NCBI GenBank assembly: GCA_029061495.1
Contig: JAIDRX010000057.1
Location: 1 to 36,411 of the forward strand
Length of the DNA: 36,411 nt
Reading direction: 5' to 3'
From: Clostridia bacterium
GTDB lineage: Bacteria > Bacillota > Clostridia > Christensenellales > Borkfalkiaceae
Part shown: positions 14,654-23,189 of the stretch, piece after piece
Layout: the number at the start of each line of letters is the position of its first letter
Numbering within the stretch: position 1 is the first letter of the stretch
Notes under the pieces: model-generated
The model's input: the letters and a program-made list of their open reading frames with translations, nothing else
What the model was told of the DNA's origin: nothing
The model's database searches: none
Program-made: the position numbers and the translations under genes

Positions 14654-15915
14654 AGTTACTTATAAAAAACGGAACGCTCGTTTTAAGGAGCGGAGTTAAA
14701 AAGGCCGACGTTCTTTTAAACGGCGGCAAGATAGAAAAAATTGCCACAGACATTAAAGCCGACTGCAAGACGATAGACGCTTCGGGCAAGCACGTTTTCC
14801 CCGGTCTTATCGATATGCACGTGCATTTGCGCGAACCCGGCTACGAGGGAAAGGAAGATATTTTAAGCGGCTCTCAGGCGGCGGTTGCCGGCGGCTTTAC
14901 GCAGGTTTGCTGTATGCCCAATACAAATCCGGTGTGCGATAACGCGGTGGTCGTTTCATATATTAAATACAGACAACAGCAGGTCAACCTTTGCCGCATA
15001 AACCCGATAGGCGCTATAACCAAGGGCGAGGAAGGCAAGGCAATGGCTGACATCGGCGCTATGAAAGAGGCGGGCGCGGTTGCAATAAGCGACGACGGAA
15101 AGTCGGTAATGGACTCAAACATTATGCGCCTTGCAATGGAATACGCTCACGGCTTTAATTTAAAGTGCCTTTGCCACTGCGAGGATATTAACCTCGTTGA
15201 CGGAGGAGTGGTAAACGAGGGCTACAACTCAACGCTTACGGGCTTAAAAGGAAGCCTTCGCGCCGCAGAAGACATTATGATAGCGCGCGACATAGCTTTG
15301 GCGGAAAGTCTTGATATTCCGGTACACATATGCCACGTTTCAACTTACAGCGGAGTAGAGCTTATCCGCAGCGCAAAATCGCGCGGAGTAAAAGTTACGG
15401 CGGAAACCTGTCCGCACTACTTTATACTGACGGACGACATAATAACCTCGTTCGATACCAGCACTAAGGTAAATCCCCCCGTAAGGGAAGCAAAGGACAG
15501 GGACGCGATAATCGAAGGCTTAAAGGACGGCACGCTCGACTGCATAGTAACCGACCATGCGCCCCACGCGTTAAAGGATAAACAGGTAGAGTACAACCTC
15601 GCCGCGTTCGGTATGAGCGGAATAGAAACAAGTTTCCCTCTCAGCTACACATATCTTGTAAAGACCGGGCGGCTCACGCTTCCGGAGCTTGCAGAGAGAA
15701 TGAGTTACAACCCCGCCAAAGTTTTGGGGCTTGAAGGCGGCGAAATAAAAGAGGGCGAAGTCGGCGATTTAACAATAATCGACCTCAACGAAAAGTACGT
15801 AATAGACAGCAACAAATTTCTTTCGAAGGGCAAAAATACGCCGTTCAACGGCTTCGAGGTATGCGGCAAAGTGCAGTATACTATAGTCGGCGGCGATATA
15901 AAATATAAAGCTTAA
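14650..15915 (+). CDS. pyrC: dihydroorotase (type I)
   Basis: Zinc amidohydrolase that closes carbamoyl aspartate to dihydroorotate. At 421 residues it is a type I enzyme. The metal motif DMHVHLREPG gives H57 and H59 and the substrate Arg61; the usual downstream elements are visible (CMPNTNPV, HICHVST, TAETCPHYF, and TDHAPH with the catalytic Asp). It starts inside the pyrB stop (ATGA) and is translationally coupled. Confidence 0.97.
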   Translation: MKLLIKNGTLVLRSGVKKADVLLNGGKIEKIATDIKADCKTIDASGKHVFPGLIDMHVHLREPGYEGKEDILSGSQAAVAGGFTQVCCMPNTNPVCDNAVVVSYIKYRQQQVNLCRINPIGAITKGEEGKAMADIGAMKEAGAVAISDDGKSVMDSNIMRLAMEYAHGFNLKCLCHCEDINLVDGGVVNEGYNSTLTGLKGSLRAAEDIMIARDIALAESLDIPVHICHVSTYSGVELIRSAKSRGVKVTAETCPHYFILTDDIITSFDTSTKVNPPVREAKDRDAIIEGLKDGTLDCIVTDHAPHALKDKQVEYNLAAFGMSGIETSFPLSYTYLVKTGRLTLPELAERMSYNPAKVLGLEGGEIKEGEVGDLTIIDLNEKYVIDSNKFLSKGKNTPFNGFEVCGKVQYTIVGGDIKYKA

Positions 15916-15935
15916 AAATAAGGGAGTATATAAAA

Positions 15936-16865
15936 ATGATTGACTCGTTGATTGAAAAAATTATCGAGATGCAAAACCCTACCTGCGTAGGGCTTGACAC
16001 AAGCTTCGACTACCTTCCCGACGATATGAAGGTCGATAAAAACGGCGAAGTAATCGCAACGTTCGAGACTGCGGCAGAGCGCATTACCGAGTTCAATATG
16101 AACATTATTGACAAGGTCTGCGACATAGTCCCCGCGGTTAAAGTCCAGATAGCCTACTACGAAATGTACGGCTACGAGGGCTTGAAGGCTTTCGACTACA
16201 CGGTAAACTATGCGCGTGGCAAAGGTATGGTCGTAATTGCAGATTGCAAGCGCAACGACATAGGCTCCACCGCAAGCTGCTATTCAAAGGCTTATCTCGG
16301 CGCAACCCAGGTAAACGACAAAAAAATAAAGTCCTTCCCCGCCGATATGCTTACGGTAAACGGCTATCTCGGCTCGGACGGAATCAAACCCTTTATCGAA
16401 AATATCAAGTCGGATAACAAGTCTATTTTCGTACTCGTAAAAACGTCTAATCCCTCGAGCGGCGAATTGCAGAATTTAAAGCTCGATAACGGAGAATACG
16501 TTTACGAGCGTATGGGCTCGCTCGTTGCCGAATGGGGCAAGGAGACGATAGGCAAATACGGCTATTCGGAAGTCGGCGCGGTAGTAGGCGCAACCCATCC
16601 CGAGGAGGCGGCAAATTTAAGAAAAAGACTTCCCAATACGTTTTTCCTTATTCCCGGCTACGGCGCGCAGGGCGGCAGTGCGCAAATGCTTAAAGTCTGC
16701 TTCGATAAGCGCGGCTTAGGCGGTATCGTAAACAGCTCGCGAGGAATAATCTGCGCTTACAAAAACCCCGAGTACAGCGGTATGAACTACTCCGACGCGG
16801 CGCGCGCGGCGTGCTTGGATATGCAGCAGGATTTGCGCAACGCCATCGGCAAAATGGGTAAATAA
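15936..16865 (+). CDS. pyrF: orotidine 5'-phosphate decarboxylase (type 2)
   Basis: Decarboxylates OMP to UMP, the last step of the pathway. At 309 residues it is the longer type 2 form. The catalytic charged tetrad lies in IADCKRNDIGSTA, preceded by VKVQIAYYE; the phosphate-binding end is LIPGYGAQGG and NSSRGIICAY. GGGAG 10 bases upstream of the ATG is a good ribosome site. Its stop overlaps the pyrK start (TAATG). Confidence 0.95.
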   Translation: MIDSLIEKIIEMQNPTCVGLDTSFDYLPDDMKVDKNGEVIATFETAAERITEFNMNIIDKVCDIVPAVKVQIAYYEMYGYEGLKAFDYTVNYARGKGMVVIADCKRNDIGSTASCYSKAYLGATQVNDKKIKSFPADMLTVNGYLGSDGIKPFIENIKSDNKSIFVLVKTSNPSSGELQNLKLDNGEYVYERMGSLVAEWGKETIGKYGYSEVGAVVGATHPEEAANLRKRLPNTFFLIPGYGAQGGSAQMLKVCFDKRGLGGIVNSSRGIICAYKNPEYSGMNYSDAARAACLDMQQDLRNAIGKMGK

Positions 16866-17626
16866 TGAAAGATATAATCGCAACCGTAAAAGAAAATAAA
16901 CTTATTGCGGAAAATATTTATATGCTGACTTTGACCCTGCCCGAAAGCGCGGGGAAAATAAAAGGCGGTCAGTTTTTAAACCTTTCCACGGGCAATGCGG
17001 CAAATTTACTGCGCAGGCCTTTGGGAATTATGAAGGTTGAGGGGAACGATATAACCGTCTGTTATCAGGTAAAGGGCGGCGGAACTCAGACCCTTTCCAA
17101 AACCGAAAAGGGTCAAAAACTTTCCGTATTGCTTCCGCTGGGCAACGGCTTCAACCTTGACGGATACAAAAAAGTTGCCGTAATAGGCGGCGGCGTGGGG
17201 ATATTCCCGCTCATTTCAACCATACGTGAAAACTGTAAAGATAAAGAGTTTTACTCGTTTATCGGTTTCAGAAATAAAGGCGCGGTTTGCCTTTTGGACG
17301 AGCTTGAAAAGAGCAAAACTTTAACCGTAACTACCGACGACGGAAGCTACGGCGAAAAGGGCAACGCGGTTGACGCATATTTAAAGCATGCGGACGGGAT
17401 AAAGGCGGACGTAATAATCGCCTGCGGTCCCCCTATAATGCTTAAAGTGTTAAAGCAAAAACTTATTGAGTGCGGCTCGGATATTCCCTGCTTCGTATCG
17501 TTGGAGGAGAGAATGGGCTGCGGTATCGGCGCGTGCCTTGTGTGCGTGTGCAAAAAAACTGACGGAGAAAACGCGCGCGTCTGCAAGGACGGTCCCGTTT
17601 TTAATATTAAGGAGGTAAATTTATAA
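16865..17626 (+). CDS. pyrK: dihydroorotate dehydrogenase electron-transfer subunit
   Basis: The FAD and [2Fe-2S] subunit that lets class 1B PyrD pass electrons to NAD+. Length is 253 residues. The FAD-binding segment is NLLRRPLGIM, the nucleotide-binding loop is VAVIGGGVGIFPL, and the C-terminal iron-sulfur cysteines are in RMGCGIGACLVCVC plus a final Cys in ARVCKDGPVF. It pairs with pyrD further down the operon, although two unrelated genes separate them. Confidence 0.95.
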   Translation: MKDIIATVKENKLIAENIYMLTLTLPESAGKIKGGQFLNLSTGNAANLLRRPLGIMKVEGNDITVCYQVKGGGTQTLSKTEKGQKLSVLLPLGNGFNLDGYKKVAVIGGGVGIFPLISTIRENCKDKEFYSFIGFRNKGAVCLLDELEKSKTLTVTTDDGSYGEKGNAVDAYLKHADGIKADVIIACGPPIMLKVLKQKLIECGSDIPCFVSLEERMGCGIGACLVCVCKKTDGENARVCKDGPVFNIKEVNL

Positions 17627-18132
17627 TGGAACAAGTAATCGCAAAAAAGAAGTCAAGCTTAATGGCAAGCTATATCGTGCTTATAGTGCTCGGCGCTATT
17701 ATTTCGATATTCGGCGTATCGGCTTTAATTTTAGCACCCAACAAATATTTGGGCGCAGGTTTGCTTGCGTTCGGCTTGATAGTGCTTGGCGCAGGATTAG
17801 CGTGGACTATCGTGTTCGCACGTTTCCCCAAAGCTTACGTAACGTTTAAAGAGGGCAAGCTCTATCTCAGCAAGGGCGGAGTTGTCTGCTCGCCTTCCGA
17901 GGTTGACTATTGCCGCTCGAGCAGTTACGGACTTGACGGAGCAATTTTTAATTACGGCAAACTTATAGTGTCGGTCGGACATCAGGAATACAAATTCTGG
18001 TTCGTTCAAAACGTATCAAAAGCGGTAAGTATAATCAACGATCTTAAAGCGCAGGCCACGGCTATTGAAAACGCTCAAAAGGAAATTGCCGCGCGCAAGG
18101 CTACGGAAAGTACTGAAACCGAACAAAAATAA
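17626..18132 (+). CDS. small membrane protein with PH-like C-terminal domain (copy 1)
   Basis: A 168-residue protein with two N-terminal membrane helices (about 14-34 and 43-66: YIVLIVLGAIISIFGVSALI and LLAFGLIVLGAGLAWTIVF), then a cytosolic beta-rich domain (YVTFKEGKLYLSKGGVVC, KLIVSVGHQEYKFWFV) ending in an amphipathic helix and a Lys/Glu tail. The shape resembles bacterial PH-domain membrane proteins; no function is known to me. It is paralogous to the next gene and is joined to pyrK by TAATG, with AAGGAGG just upstream of the ATG. Its place between pyrK and pyrD is unusual. Confidence 0.7.
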   Translation: MEQVIAKKKSSLMASYIVLIVLGAIISIFGVSALILAPNKYLGAGLLAFGLIVLGAGLAWTIVFARFPKAYVTFKEGKLYLSKGGVVCSPSEVDYCRSSSYGLDGAIFNYGKLIVSVGHQEYKFWFVQNVSKAVSIINDLKAQATAIENAQKEIAARKATESTETEQK

Positions 18133-18608
18133 TGGAAGAAGAAATTATTGCAAGGCGCATACGCGGTATTTTAGGGCTGTATATTACCGTAATCGTTTTA
18201 GGTGCGCTTATAACGTTGGTGAGCATCGCTCCGTTCGTTTTACGGCAATGGATGGAAGGAATTTACTTTCTTGTTATGGGGATGTTATTTTTAGGAATGG
18301 GGATAGGTATAACCGCATGGTGGTCAACTATACCCAGAGTACTGATAAAATATTCCGACGGTAAGTTGTATTTGAGCGGCGGCGTAGTATGTTATCCGTC
18401 GGAGGTTGACTTTTGCACCTCGTGTTCGTATTGGACGGGTTATGGCTCGCTCGTAATTTCGGTAGCGCAGAAGCAGTACAAATTCAAATATACTTCCCGC
18501 GTTGATAAAGCAGCAAACAGAATAAATGAGCTTGTGGCAATAGACAAAGCTCAGAAAGAAATCGCAGAGCGTAAAGCTGCTGAAAACGCTGAAACGATGG
18601 AAAAATAA
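18132..18608 (+). CDS. small membrane protein with PH-like C-terminal domain (copy 2)
   Basis: A 158-residue paralogue of the preceding gene: same two membrane helices (YITVIVLGALITLVSIAPFV and FLVMGMLFLGMGIGITAWW), then KYSDGKLYLSGGVVCYPSEVDFC and SLVISVAQKQYKFKY, which align with GKLYLSKGGVVCSPSEVDYC and KLIVSVGHQEYKFWF of copy 1. The copies differ at many positions, so the duplication is old. It begins in the stop codon of copy 1 (TAATG) and ends 11 bases before pyrD. Function unknown; expression tied to pyrimidine synthesis. Confidence 0.7.
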   Translation: MEEEIIARRIRGILGLYITVIVLGALITLVSIAPFVLRQWMEGIYFLVMGMLFLGMGIGITAWWSTIPRVLIKYSDGKLYLSGGVVCYPSEVDFCTSCSYWTGYGSLVISVAQKQYKFKYTSRVDKAANRINELVAIDKAQKEIAERKAAENAETMEK

Positions 18609-18619
18609 AAAGGCAAAGT

Positions 18620-19534
18620 ATGGCAAACTTACAGGTAGAAATTTGCGGAGTAAAACTTAAAAACCCCGTAATTGCGGCAAGCGGAACTTTCGGCTTCGGC
18701 AGAGAGTATGACGAAATTTACGATATATCCGTCCTCGGCGGTATAAGCACCAAGGGCATGACGCTTTTGCCTCGCCTCGGAAATCCCGTGCCGAGAATAG
18801 CAGAGGGCGAAAGCGTAATTTTAAACGCGGTCGGACTTCAGAATCCCGGGGTAGAGCACTTCATAAAATACGACCTTGATTTTCTTAAAAGCAAGGGAGT
18901 GGCGGTCGTCGCGAACGTTGCAGGCAAATCGTTTGACGAGTACGGCGAAATCTGCGCTAAGTTAGACGGACTTGTAGACTTTGTCGAGCTCAACATTTCC
19001 TGTCCCAACGTGAAGGCGGGCGGAATGGCTTTCGGCATCAAGCCCGAAAGTATAAGGCAGGTTACGCAAGTTTCAAAAAGCGCGCTCAGAAAAACTCCGC
19101 TTATGGTCAAGCTTTCTCCGAACGTTGAAAGTATCCCCGTAAACGCTCAGGCGGCTCAAAGCGGCGGCGCGGACTGCATTTCACTAATAAACACGCTTAC
19201 AGGTATGGTCATAGATATCGAGCGCCGCAAACCCGTAATTGCCAATAATACGGGCGGCGTTTCAGGCGCCGGTATTAAGCCCGTCGCCGTTAGAATGGTT
19301 TACGAAGCGGCGCACTCCGTCGATATCCCCGTAATAGGCATGGGCGGAATTACGCGCGGCGCGGACGTTATCGAGTTTATGATGGCGGGCGCGCGCGCAG
19401 TTCAGGTAGGAACGGCAAACTTCACCGATGCAAACGCAATGCCACGAATTATCGCCGAAGCAAACTCATGGCTTGATAAGCACGGCGTAAAAAATATCAA
19501 CGAAATTGTAAACACGCTCACACTCAACGGCTGA
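18620..19534 (+). CDS. pyrD: dihydroorotate dehydrogenase, class 1B catalytic subunit
   Basis: FMN enzyme that oxidises dihydroorotate to orotate, using PyrK and NAD+. The 304-residue TIM barrel shows NPVIAASGTFGFG at the start, LNISCPNVKAGG with the catalytic Cys that marks class 1 enzymes, VKLSPNV, and the FMN-phosphate segments NNTGGVSGAGIKP and IGMGGI with VQVGTANF. The ribosome site is weak (AAGG), so translation probably depends on the upstream gene. Confidence 0.96.
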   Translation: MANLQVEICGVKLKNPVIAASGTFGFGREYDEIYDISVLGGISTKGMTLLPRLGNPVPRIAEGESVILNAVGLQNPGVEHFIKYDLDFLKSKGVAVVANVAGKSFDEYGEICAKLDGLVDFVELNISCPNVKAGGMAFGIKPESIRQVTQVSKSALRKTPLMVKLSPNVESIPVNAQAAQSGGADCISLINTLTGMVIDIERRKPVIANNTGGVSGAGIKPVAVRMVYEAAHSVDIPVIGMGGITRGADVIEFMMAGARAVQVGTANFTDANAMPRIIAEANSWLDKHGVKNINEIVNTLTLNG

Positions 19535-19536
19535 AA

Positions 19537-20973
19537 ATGAAAAAGTTTTTAGCGTGTATTTTGCTTGCGCTAACCGTAGTTTGCGCAATACCTTTTAACG
19601 CGGCTACAGCCGAAACGCAAAGCGGAGAGGACGTCTATTCGAGTATAGACGCATATCTTTCGCAGGCTACGCAAAGGGCGCATATCCCCGCAACGTCGGT
19701 AACTATCGTCGATAAAGAAAGCGTGCTGTTGTCAAAAACTTACGGCAAATGCGGGAGCGCGGACGTTCCTTTTTTGCTCGGCTCGGTCAGCAAATCGTTT
19801 ACGGCTGTTTGCATAATGCAGCTAGTTGAAAATGGCAAAATTAATTTAGACGACAATATTTCTGCGTATCTGCCAACCGCAAAGTATGGTGCTAAAATTA
19901 CTGTAAAACAACTTTTAAACCACACAAGCGGACTTGGCGAACATCAGAATTTCAATAACTACAAAATATTAAACAAGCAAGGCGAGCACGTTTACGCAAA
20001 CGTCAACTATACCTTGCTCGGCAAAATTATCGAAGCGGTCAGCGGAACCGACTACGGAACGTATGTTACCCAAAACGTATTTAAACCGTTGAATATGACG
20101 CGTTCAGCCGCCTCGCGCGAGGAAAGCGAAAAGAACGGACTGATTCAGGGTTACCGCAACTATCTAGGCGTAAACACAGCCGCAAAACCGAGTTATCCCA
20201 AAAGCGATTCAGACTGGATTTCGCTTTCCGCGGGATATCTTTCCGCATCTACGAACGACCTCGGCAAGTACCTTCAAATGTATTTAAATGAGGGCAATGA
20301 GATAATATCGCAACAAAGCATAGACGCAATGTTTTACGATAACAACGTTTCGGTTGAGGCAAATATTCCGTACGCTTACGGTTTCGGTTGGAATCTTATA
20401 AAAGAGCCGTTAAACGAACCTGTGCTCCGCCACAGCGGACTTGTCGAAACGGGAATGTCATGCATCTATATTCTACCCGAAAGGCAGATAGGCATTGCAA
20501 TCGCGGTAAACGTCAACGATTATTTCGTAACGAAAGATATGATGGACCGGATCGATTGGAGTATCGCGCTTATGCTTATGGGCGAGGCTCCCAACGAGAT
20601 AGGCGCCTCGGAATATGCGGTTAAACATTTCGGTTACGATATGGCTTATATTGCGGTTTTAATTATCGCGTGTCTGCCGCTGTGTTTATTGGGCTTGTTT
20701 ATAAAGCGGCTTTCAAAGGGCAACTTGGCTTTAAAAACAGTAATAACCGTATTACTGCATTTAGTGCTTCCGTCGTTGCTTTTGGCGCTTTCGCAAATGT
20801 TTTTTGCAACACCCTTGTGGGTTGCGTGCAACTTTGTTCCCGATTTGTTTATTACGATAGTTATATCATCAATCCTGTTGTACGCAGGCGGAATAGCAAA
20901 AGCGGCTATCCGGATATTTTATACGGTCAAAAAAAGGAGAAATAAAAATGACTTACAAACAGCAGTTTATTAA
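19537..20973 (+). CDS. beta-lactamase-fold serine hydrolase with C-terminal membrane domain
   Basis: A 478-residue extracytoplasmic protein of the class C beta-lactamase/penicillin-binding protein-like family. A signal peptide (1-25, ending AATAE) is followed by the catalytic set: SVSK (S83-x-x-K86) in LGSVSKSFTA, YAN (Y153-x-N155), and HSG near 308 in place of KTG. Three to four membrane helices fill the last 120 residues, so it is anchored in the membrane with the hydrolase outside. Such proteins are esterases or D-aminopeptidases acting on wall peptides or peptides; the substrate is unknown. It follows pyrD by two bases without a ribosome site, and its 3' end overlaps the pyrE start by 26 bases, so it is a true operon member. 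Confidence 0.85.
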   Translation: MKKFLACILLALTVVCAIPFNAATAETQSGEDVYSSIDAYLSQATQRAHIPATSVTIVDKESVLLSKTYGKCGSADVPFLLGSVSKSFTAVCIMQLVENGKINLDDNISAYLPTAKYGAKITVKQLLNHTSGLGEHQNFNNYKILNKQGEHVYANVNYTLLGKIIEAVSGTDYGTYVTQNVFKPLNMTRSAASREESEKNGLIQGYRNYLGVNTAAKPSYPKSDSDWISLSAGYLSASTNDLGKYLQMYLNEGNEIISQQSIDAMFYDNNVSVEANIPYAYGFGWNLIKEPLNEPVLRHSGLVETGMSCIYILPERQIGIAIAVNVNDYFVTKDMMDRIDWSIALMLMGEAPNEIGASEYAVKHFGYDMAYIAVLIIACLPLCLLGLFIKRLSKGNLALKTVITVLLHLVLPSLLLALSQMFFATPLWVACNFVPDLFITIVISSILLYAGGIAKAAIRIFYTVKKRRNKNDLQTAVY

Positions 20974-21604
20974 ATTTATGGTAGATAACGGCGTTCTTAA
21001 ATTCGGCGAGTTTACTTTAAAGAGCGGAAGAAAAGCCCCTTACTTCATAAACACCGGTAACTATAAAACCGGTGCGCAGTTATCGCGCCTCGGCGAGTAT
21101 TACGCGCAGTGCATCGAAGAAAATAAGATAGAGGCGGACACTCTCGTTGGTCCCGCATACAAAGGTATTCCGCTTGCAGTAACCACCGCGGTTTCACTGT
21201 ATTCTAAGTACAATAAAGACCTGGGGTACTGCTTTGACAGGAAGGAAGTTAAGGACCACGGCGAGGGCGGCTTATTTGTCGGCAAACAGCTTGTAGACGG
21301 CGAGCGCGTAATTTTAATAGAGGACGTCATGACGTCGGGCAAGGCTCTCCGCGAAATGCTTCCCAAATTACAACAGGCGGCAAACGTAAAAATTGCGGGA
21401 ATGGTAATTTCCGTTGACAGAATGGAAAAGGGGCTTGAAAGCTCGCTTTCCGCCGTTCAGGAAGTATATAAGGAATTCGGCGTAAAGGTTTATTCCATCG
21501 TTACAATGGCGGACATAATTGCCGCTATCGAGGACGGAGTAATCGAGGGTAAAGAGTATCTTGACAAAATGAAAGAGTACCGTAAAACCTACGGCGTAAA
21601 CTAA
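20948..21604 (+). CDS. pyrE: orotate phosphoribosyltransferase
   Basis: Transfers ribose 5-phosphate from PRPP to orotate, forming OMP for PyrF. Length 218 residues. The N-terminal FTLKSGRKAPYF segment binds orotate and the PRPP loop is VILIEDVMTSGKAL. The start ATG 20948 has a strong ribosome site (AAAGGAG, about 8 bases upstream) inside the 3' end of the serine hydrolase gene. Last gene of the operon; the terminator follows 16 bases later. Confidence 0.96.
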   Translation: MTYKQQFIKFMVDNGVLKFGEFTLKSGRKAPYFINTGNYKTGAQLSRLGEYYAQCIEENKIEADTLVGPAYKGIPLAVTTAVSLYSKYNKDLGYCFDRKEVKDHGEGGLFVGKQLVDGERVILIEDVMTSGKALREMLPKLQQAANVKIAGMVISVDRMEKGLESSLSAVQEVYKEFGVKVYSIVTMADIIAAIEDGVIEGKEYLDKMKEYRKTYGVN

Positions 21605-21611
21605 GACGGAT

Positions 21612-21661
21612 AAAAAACTGCGCGCTATCTTCTAATGCGAAGATAGCGCGCTTTATTTTTT
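21612..21661. terminator. bidirectional terminator of the pyr operon and the alpha/beta hydrolase
   Basis: Thirteen-base perfect stem GCGCGCTATCTTC (21620-21632) / GAAGATAGCGCGC (21639-21651), loop TAATGC, T-rich tract after it and an A-run before it, so it works in both directions for these convergent units. Confidence 0.93.
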
Positions 21662-22370
21662 AAAAGTATTTAATTTGTTCTTTGACGATATTAAAAAATT
21701 CGTCGCGTGCGTATTTTTCTTTCCACGGTTCGTGTCCGCATTTTTTTAAAACTATCATTTCCAAATTTTTAAGCCTTCCGCCGATAGGCTTTGTTATTCC
21801 CTTTATAGGGTGGGGGTCGAAGTCGCCGTGTATTGCAACTATGGGGCGGCTTACGTTCAGCACTGACGAAAGCAGCTTTCCTCGTATACGCAATATAGTA
21901 GCTTCGTCCATAAGCGCTTTAAACTGTTCGTCGTCAAAACGTATCATGTCGCTTCCCGAATTTGGAAGCGGGCAATACAAATCACTATGAATTACTTTTT
22001 TGTGCCTTTTGTTGCGCGTTTTAATAATATTCAGCAAATATTTCTGCTCTAACGGCGGACACCCTACGACAATGACCTTTTTAACTTTTTCGGGGTATTT
22101 TTCTGCGAACATCAACGCAAGCCACGCCCCGAAAGAGTGTCCTATAATAGTCGTCTTTTCAATGCCGTACTTATCGTATATATCTAAAATTTCACTTATA
22201 AGTCCGTCTATCGAATAAGAAGTCTGTAGGTGTTCCAAAACTCCGAAGTCGTCGCACAGCCCTTTGCATATTCCCGCCGCGCTGCCGGGCGCTCCGGGAC
22301 CGCCGTGCAAAACTATTGCTTTATGCGGAGCACTGCCGTATTCTCTTACATTTACGTTTTCAATTTCCAT
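21660..22370 (-). CDS. alpha/beta hydrolase
   Basis: A 236-residue cytoplasmic alpha/beta-hydrolase. The oxyanion motif LHGGPGAPGSA is near residue 22, the nucleophile elbow is GHSFGAWLALMFAE (Ser in GHSFG, about residue 98), an acid follows in AIHGDFDPHPI, and the catalytic His is in KCGHEPW near the C-terminus. HGGPG is shared with proline iminopeptidases, but the protein is shorter than those and the substrate is open. The gene is monocistronic, with a near-perfect promoter whose -10 ends 9 bases before the ATG, and no ribosome site. Confidence 0.85.
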   Translation of the reverse strand: MEIENVNVREYGSAPHKAIVLHGGPGAPGSAAGICKGLCDDFGVLEHLQTSYSIDGLISEILDIYDKYGIEKTTIIGHSFGAWLALMFAEKYPEKVKKVIVVGCPPLEQKYLLNIIKTRNKRHKKVIHSDLYCPLPNSGSDMIRFDDEQFKALMDEATILRIRGKLLSSVLNVSRPIVAIHGDFDPHPIKGITKPIGGRLKNLEMIVLKKCGHEPWKEKYARDEFFNIVKEQIKYF

Positions 22371-22379
22371 AGTAGTTTA

Positions 22380-22408
22380 ATTATATCAGAACACAAAGTA
22401 AAAATCAA
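22380..22408 (-). promoter_or_regulatory. promoter of the alpha/beta hydrolase gene, leaderless geometry
   Basis: Minus strand TTGATT (22408-22403), 17-base spacer, TGATATAAT with TATAAT at 22385-22380. Nine bases remain before ATG 22370. The -35 box overlaps the foot of the terminator of the upstream deacetylase gene. Confidence 0.8.
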
Positions 22409-22435
22409 GGATAAAGCAAACAGGCTTTATCCTTG
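22398..22435 (-). terminator. intrinsic terminator of the deacetylase gene
   Basis: Twelve-base perfect stem CAAGGATAAAGC / GCTTTATCCTTG (22406-22417 and 22424-22435 on the plus strand), six-base loop; read on the minus strand it is followed by ATTTTTA. It starts seven bases after the deacetylase stop codon. Confidence 0.85.
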
Positions 22436-22441
22436 AAAAAT

Positions 22442-23134
22442 TTAAAACGATTTAAATAAATAACCTTCGTCCTTAAAGTGTCGGATAATATCTCTCAATG
22501 CTTCCGCGGTCGCCGTCTTGGTGGTGGAGTCGTGCGCAAGCAAAACTATGTTTTCCGCGCTTGCCGCGGTGGTTACCGCCGCCGTGTAAAGCTCGTGCGG
22601 CGTCGCGTTGTAAATTTCCGCGTCGCGGAAAGATGCGTTCCAGTCAACGTATCTCATTCCGTGCGAGGTTACCGCCGAAATCAGCCTGTCCGAAAGGTTA
22701 AAGCTTCCGCCGGGGAAGCGGTATAGGGTAGAGCGGCTCCCCGTAACTTCCTCGATTAAATCGTTACAGCTGTCTATATCCTCTAAAAGACTTTCGGGTG
22801 AGGAATAAATTTTTCCGTACACGTGCGAGTAAGAGTGTACGCCGACGGTATGACCTTCTTTTACTTCACGCTTAACCAAATTTTTTCGCGTTTCGGCGTT
22901 CTTGCCCACAATAAAAAACGTTGCTTTAACGTTTTCCTCGGCAAGTATATCCAAAATTTTCGGGGTTACCCTGTCGCTGGGTCCGTCGTCAAAAGTAAGG
23001 TAAACGGTCTTTGCATCGGACTTTTCCTCGGCAAGTGAAAACGCGCCGCCCTGAGCCCAAAGCCCTCCGCAAAACACGATAAGAAGCGCAAACGCAAGCA
23101 TTGCCGCACAGAATGCAGGAAAGTTTCTGTTCAT
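22442..23134 (-). CDS. polysaccharide deacetylase (PdaA/NodB family)
   Basis: A 230-residue exported or membrane-anchored metal-dependent deacetylase. An N-terminal hydrophobic segment (about 8-27) is followed by the NodB homology domain: TFDDGPSD (D49, D50), the metal His pair in VHSYSHVYG (H-x3-H), RFPGGS, DWNASFRDAE and a late LLAHDS. All catalytic motifs are present. Likely substrate is N-acetylglucosamine or muramic acid in peptidoglycan; a spore-cortex role (PdaA/PdaB) is possible but not shown. Probably expressed with the 23182-23859 gene, though a candidate -10 (CAAAAT) sits six bases before its ATG. Confidence 0.9.
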   Translation of the reverse strand: MNRNFPAFCAAMLAFALLIVFCGGLWAQGGAFSLAEEKSDAKTVYLTFDDGPSDRVTPKILDILAEENVKATFFIVGKNAETRKNLVKREVKEGHTVGVHSYSHVYGKIYSSPESLLEDIDSCNDLIEEVTGSRSTLYRFPGGSFNLSDRLISAVTSHGMRYVDWNASFRDAEIYNATPHELYTAAVTTAASAENIVLLAHDSTTKTATAEALRDIIRHFKDEGYLFKSF

Positions 23135-23161
23135 ATCCGTATTTTGCGCAAATTACAAAAT

Positions 23162-23189
23162 TTTACTAAACTTAAAAATATTTAGTAAA
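23162..23189. repeat. AT-rich inverted repeat
   Basis: Perfect nine-base arms TTTACTAAA (23162-23170) and TTTAGTAAA (23181-23189) around a ten-base spacer. It covers the stop codon of the 23182-23859 gene. On the minus strand it is followed by a U-rich stretch, so it could be a weak terminator or a protein-binding site. Confidence 0.6.
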
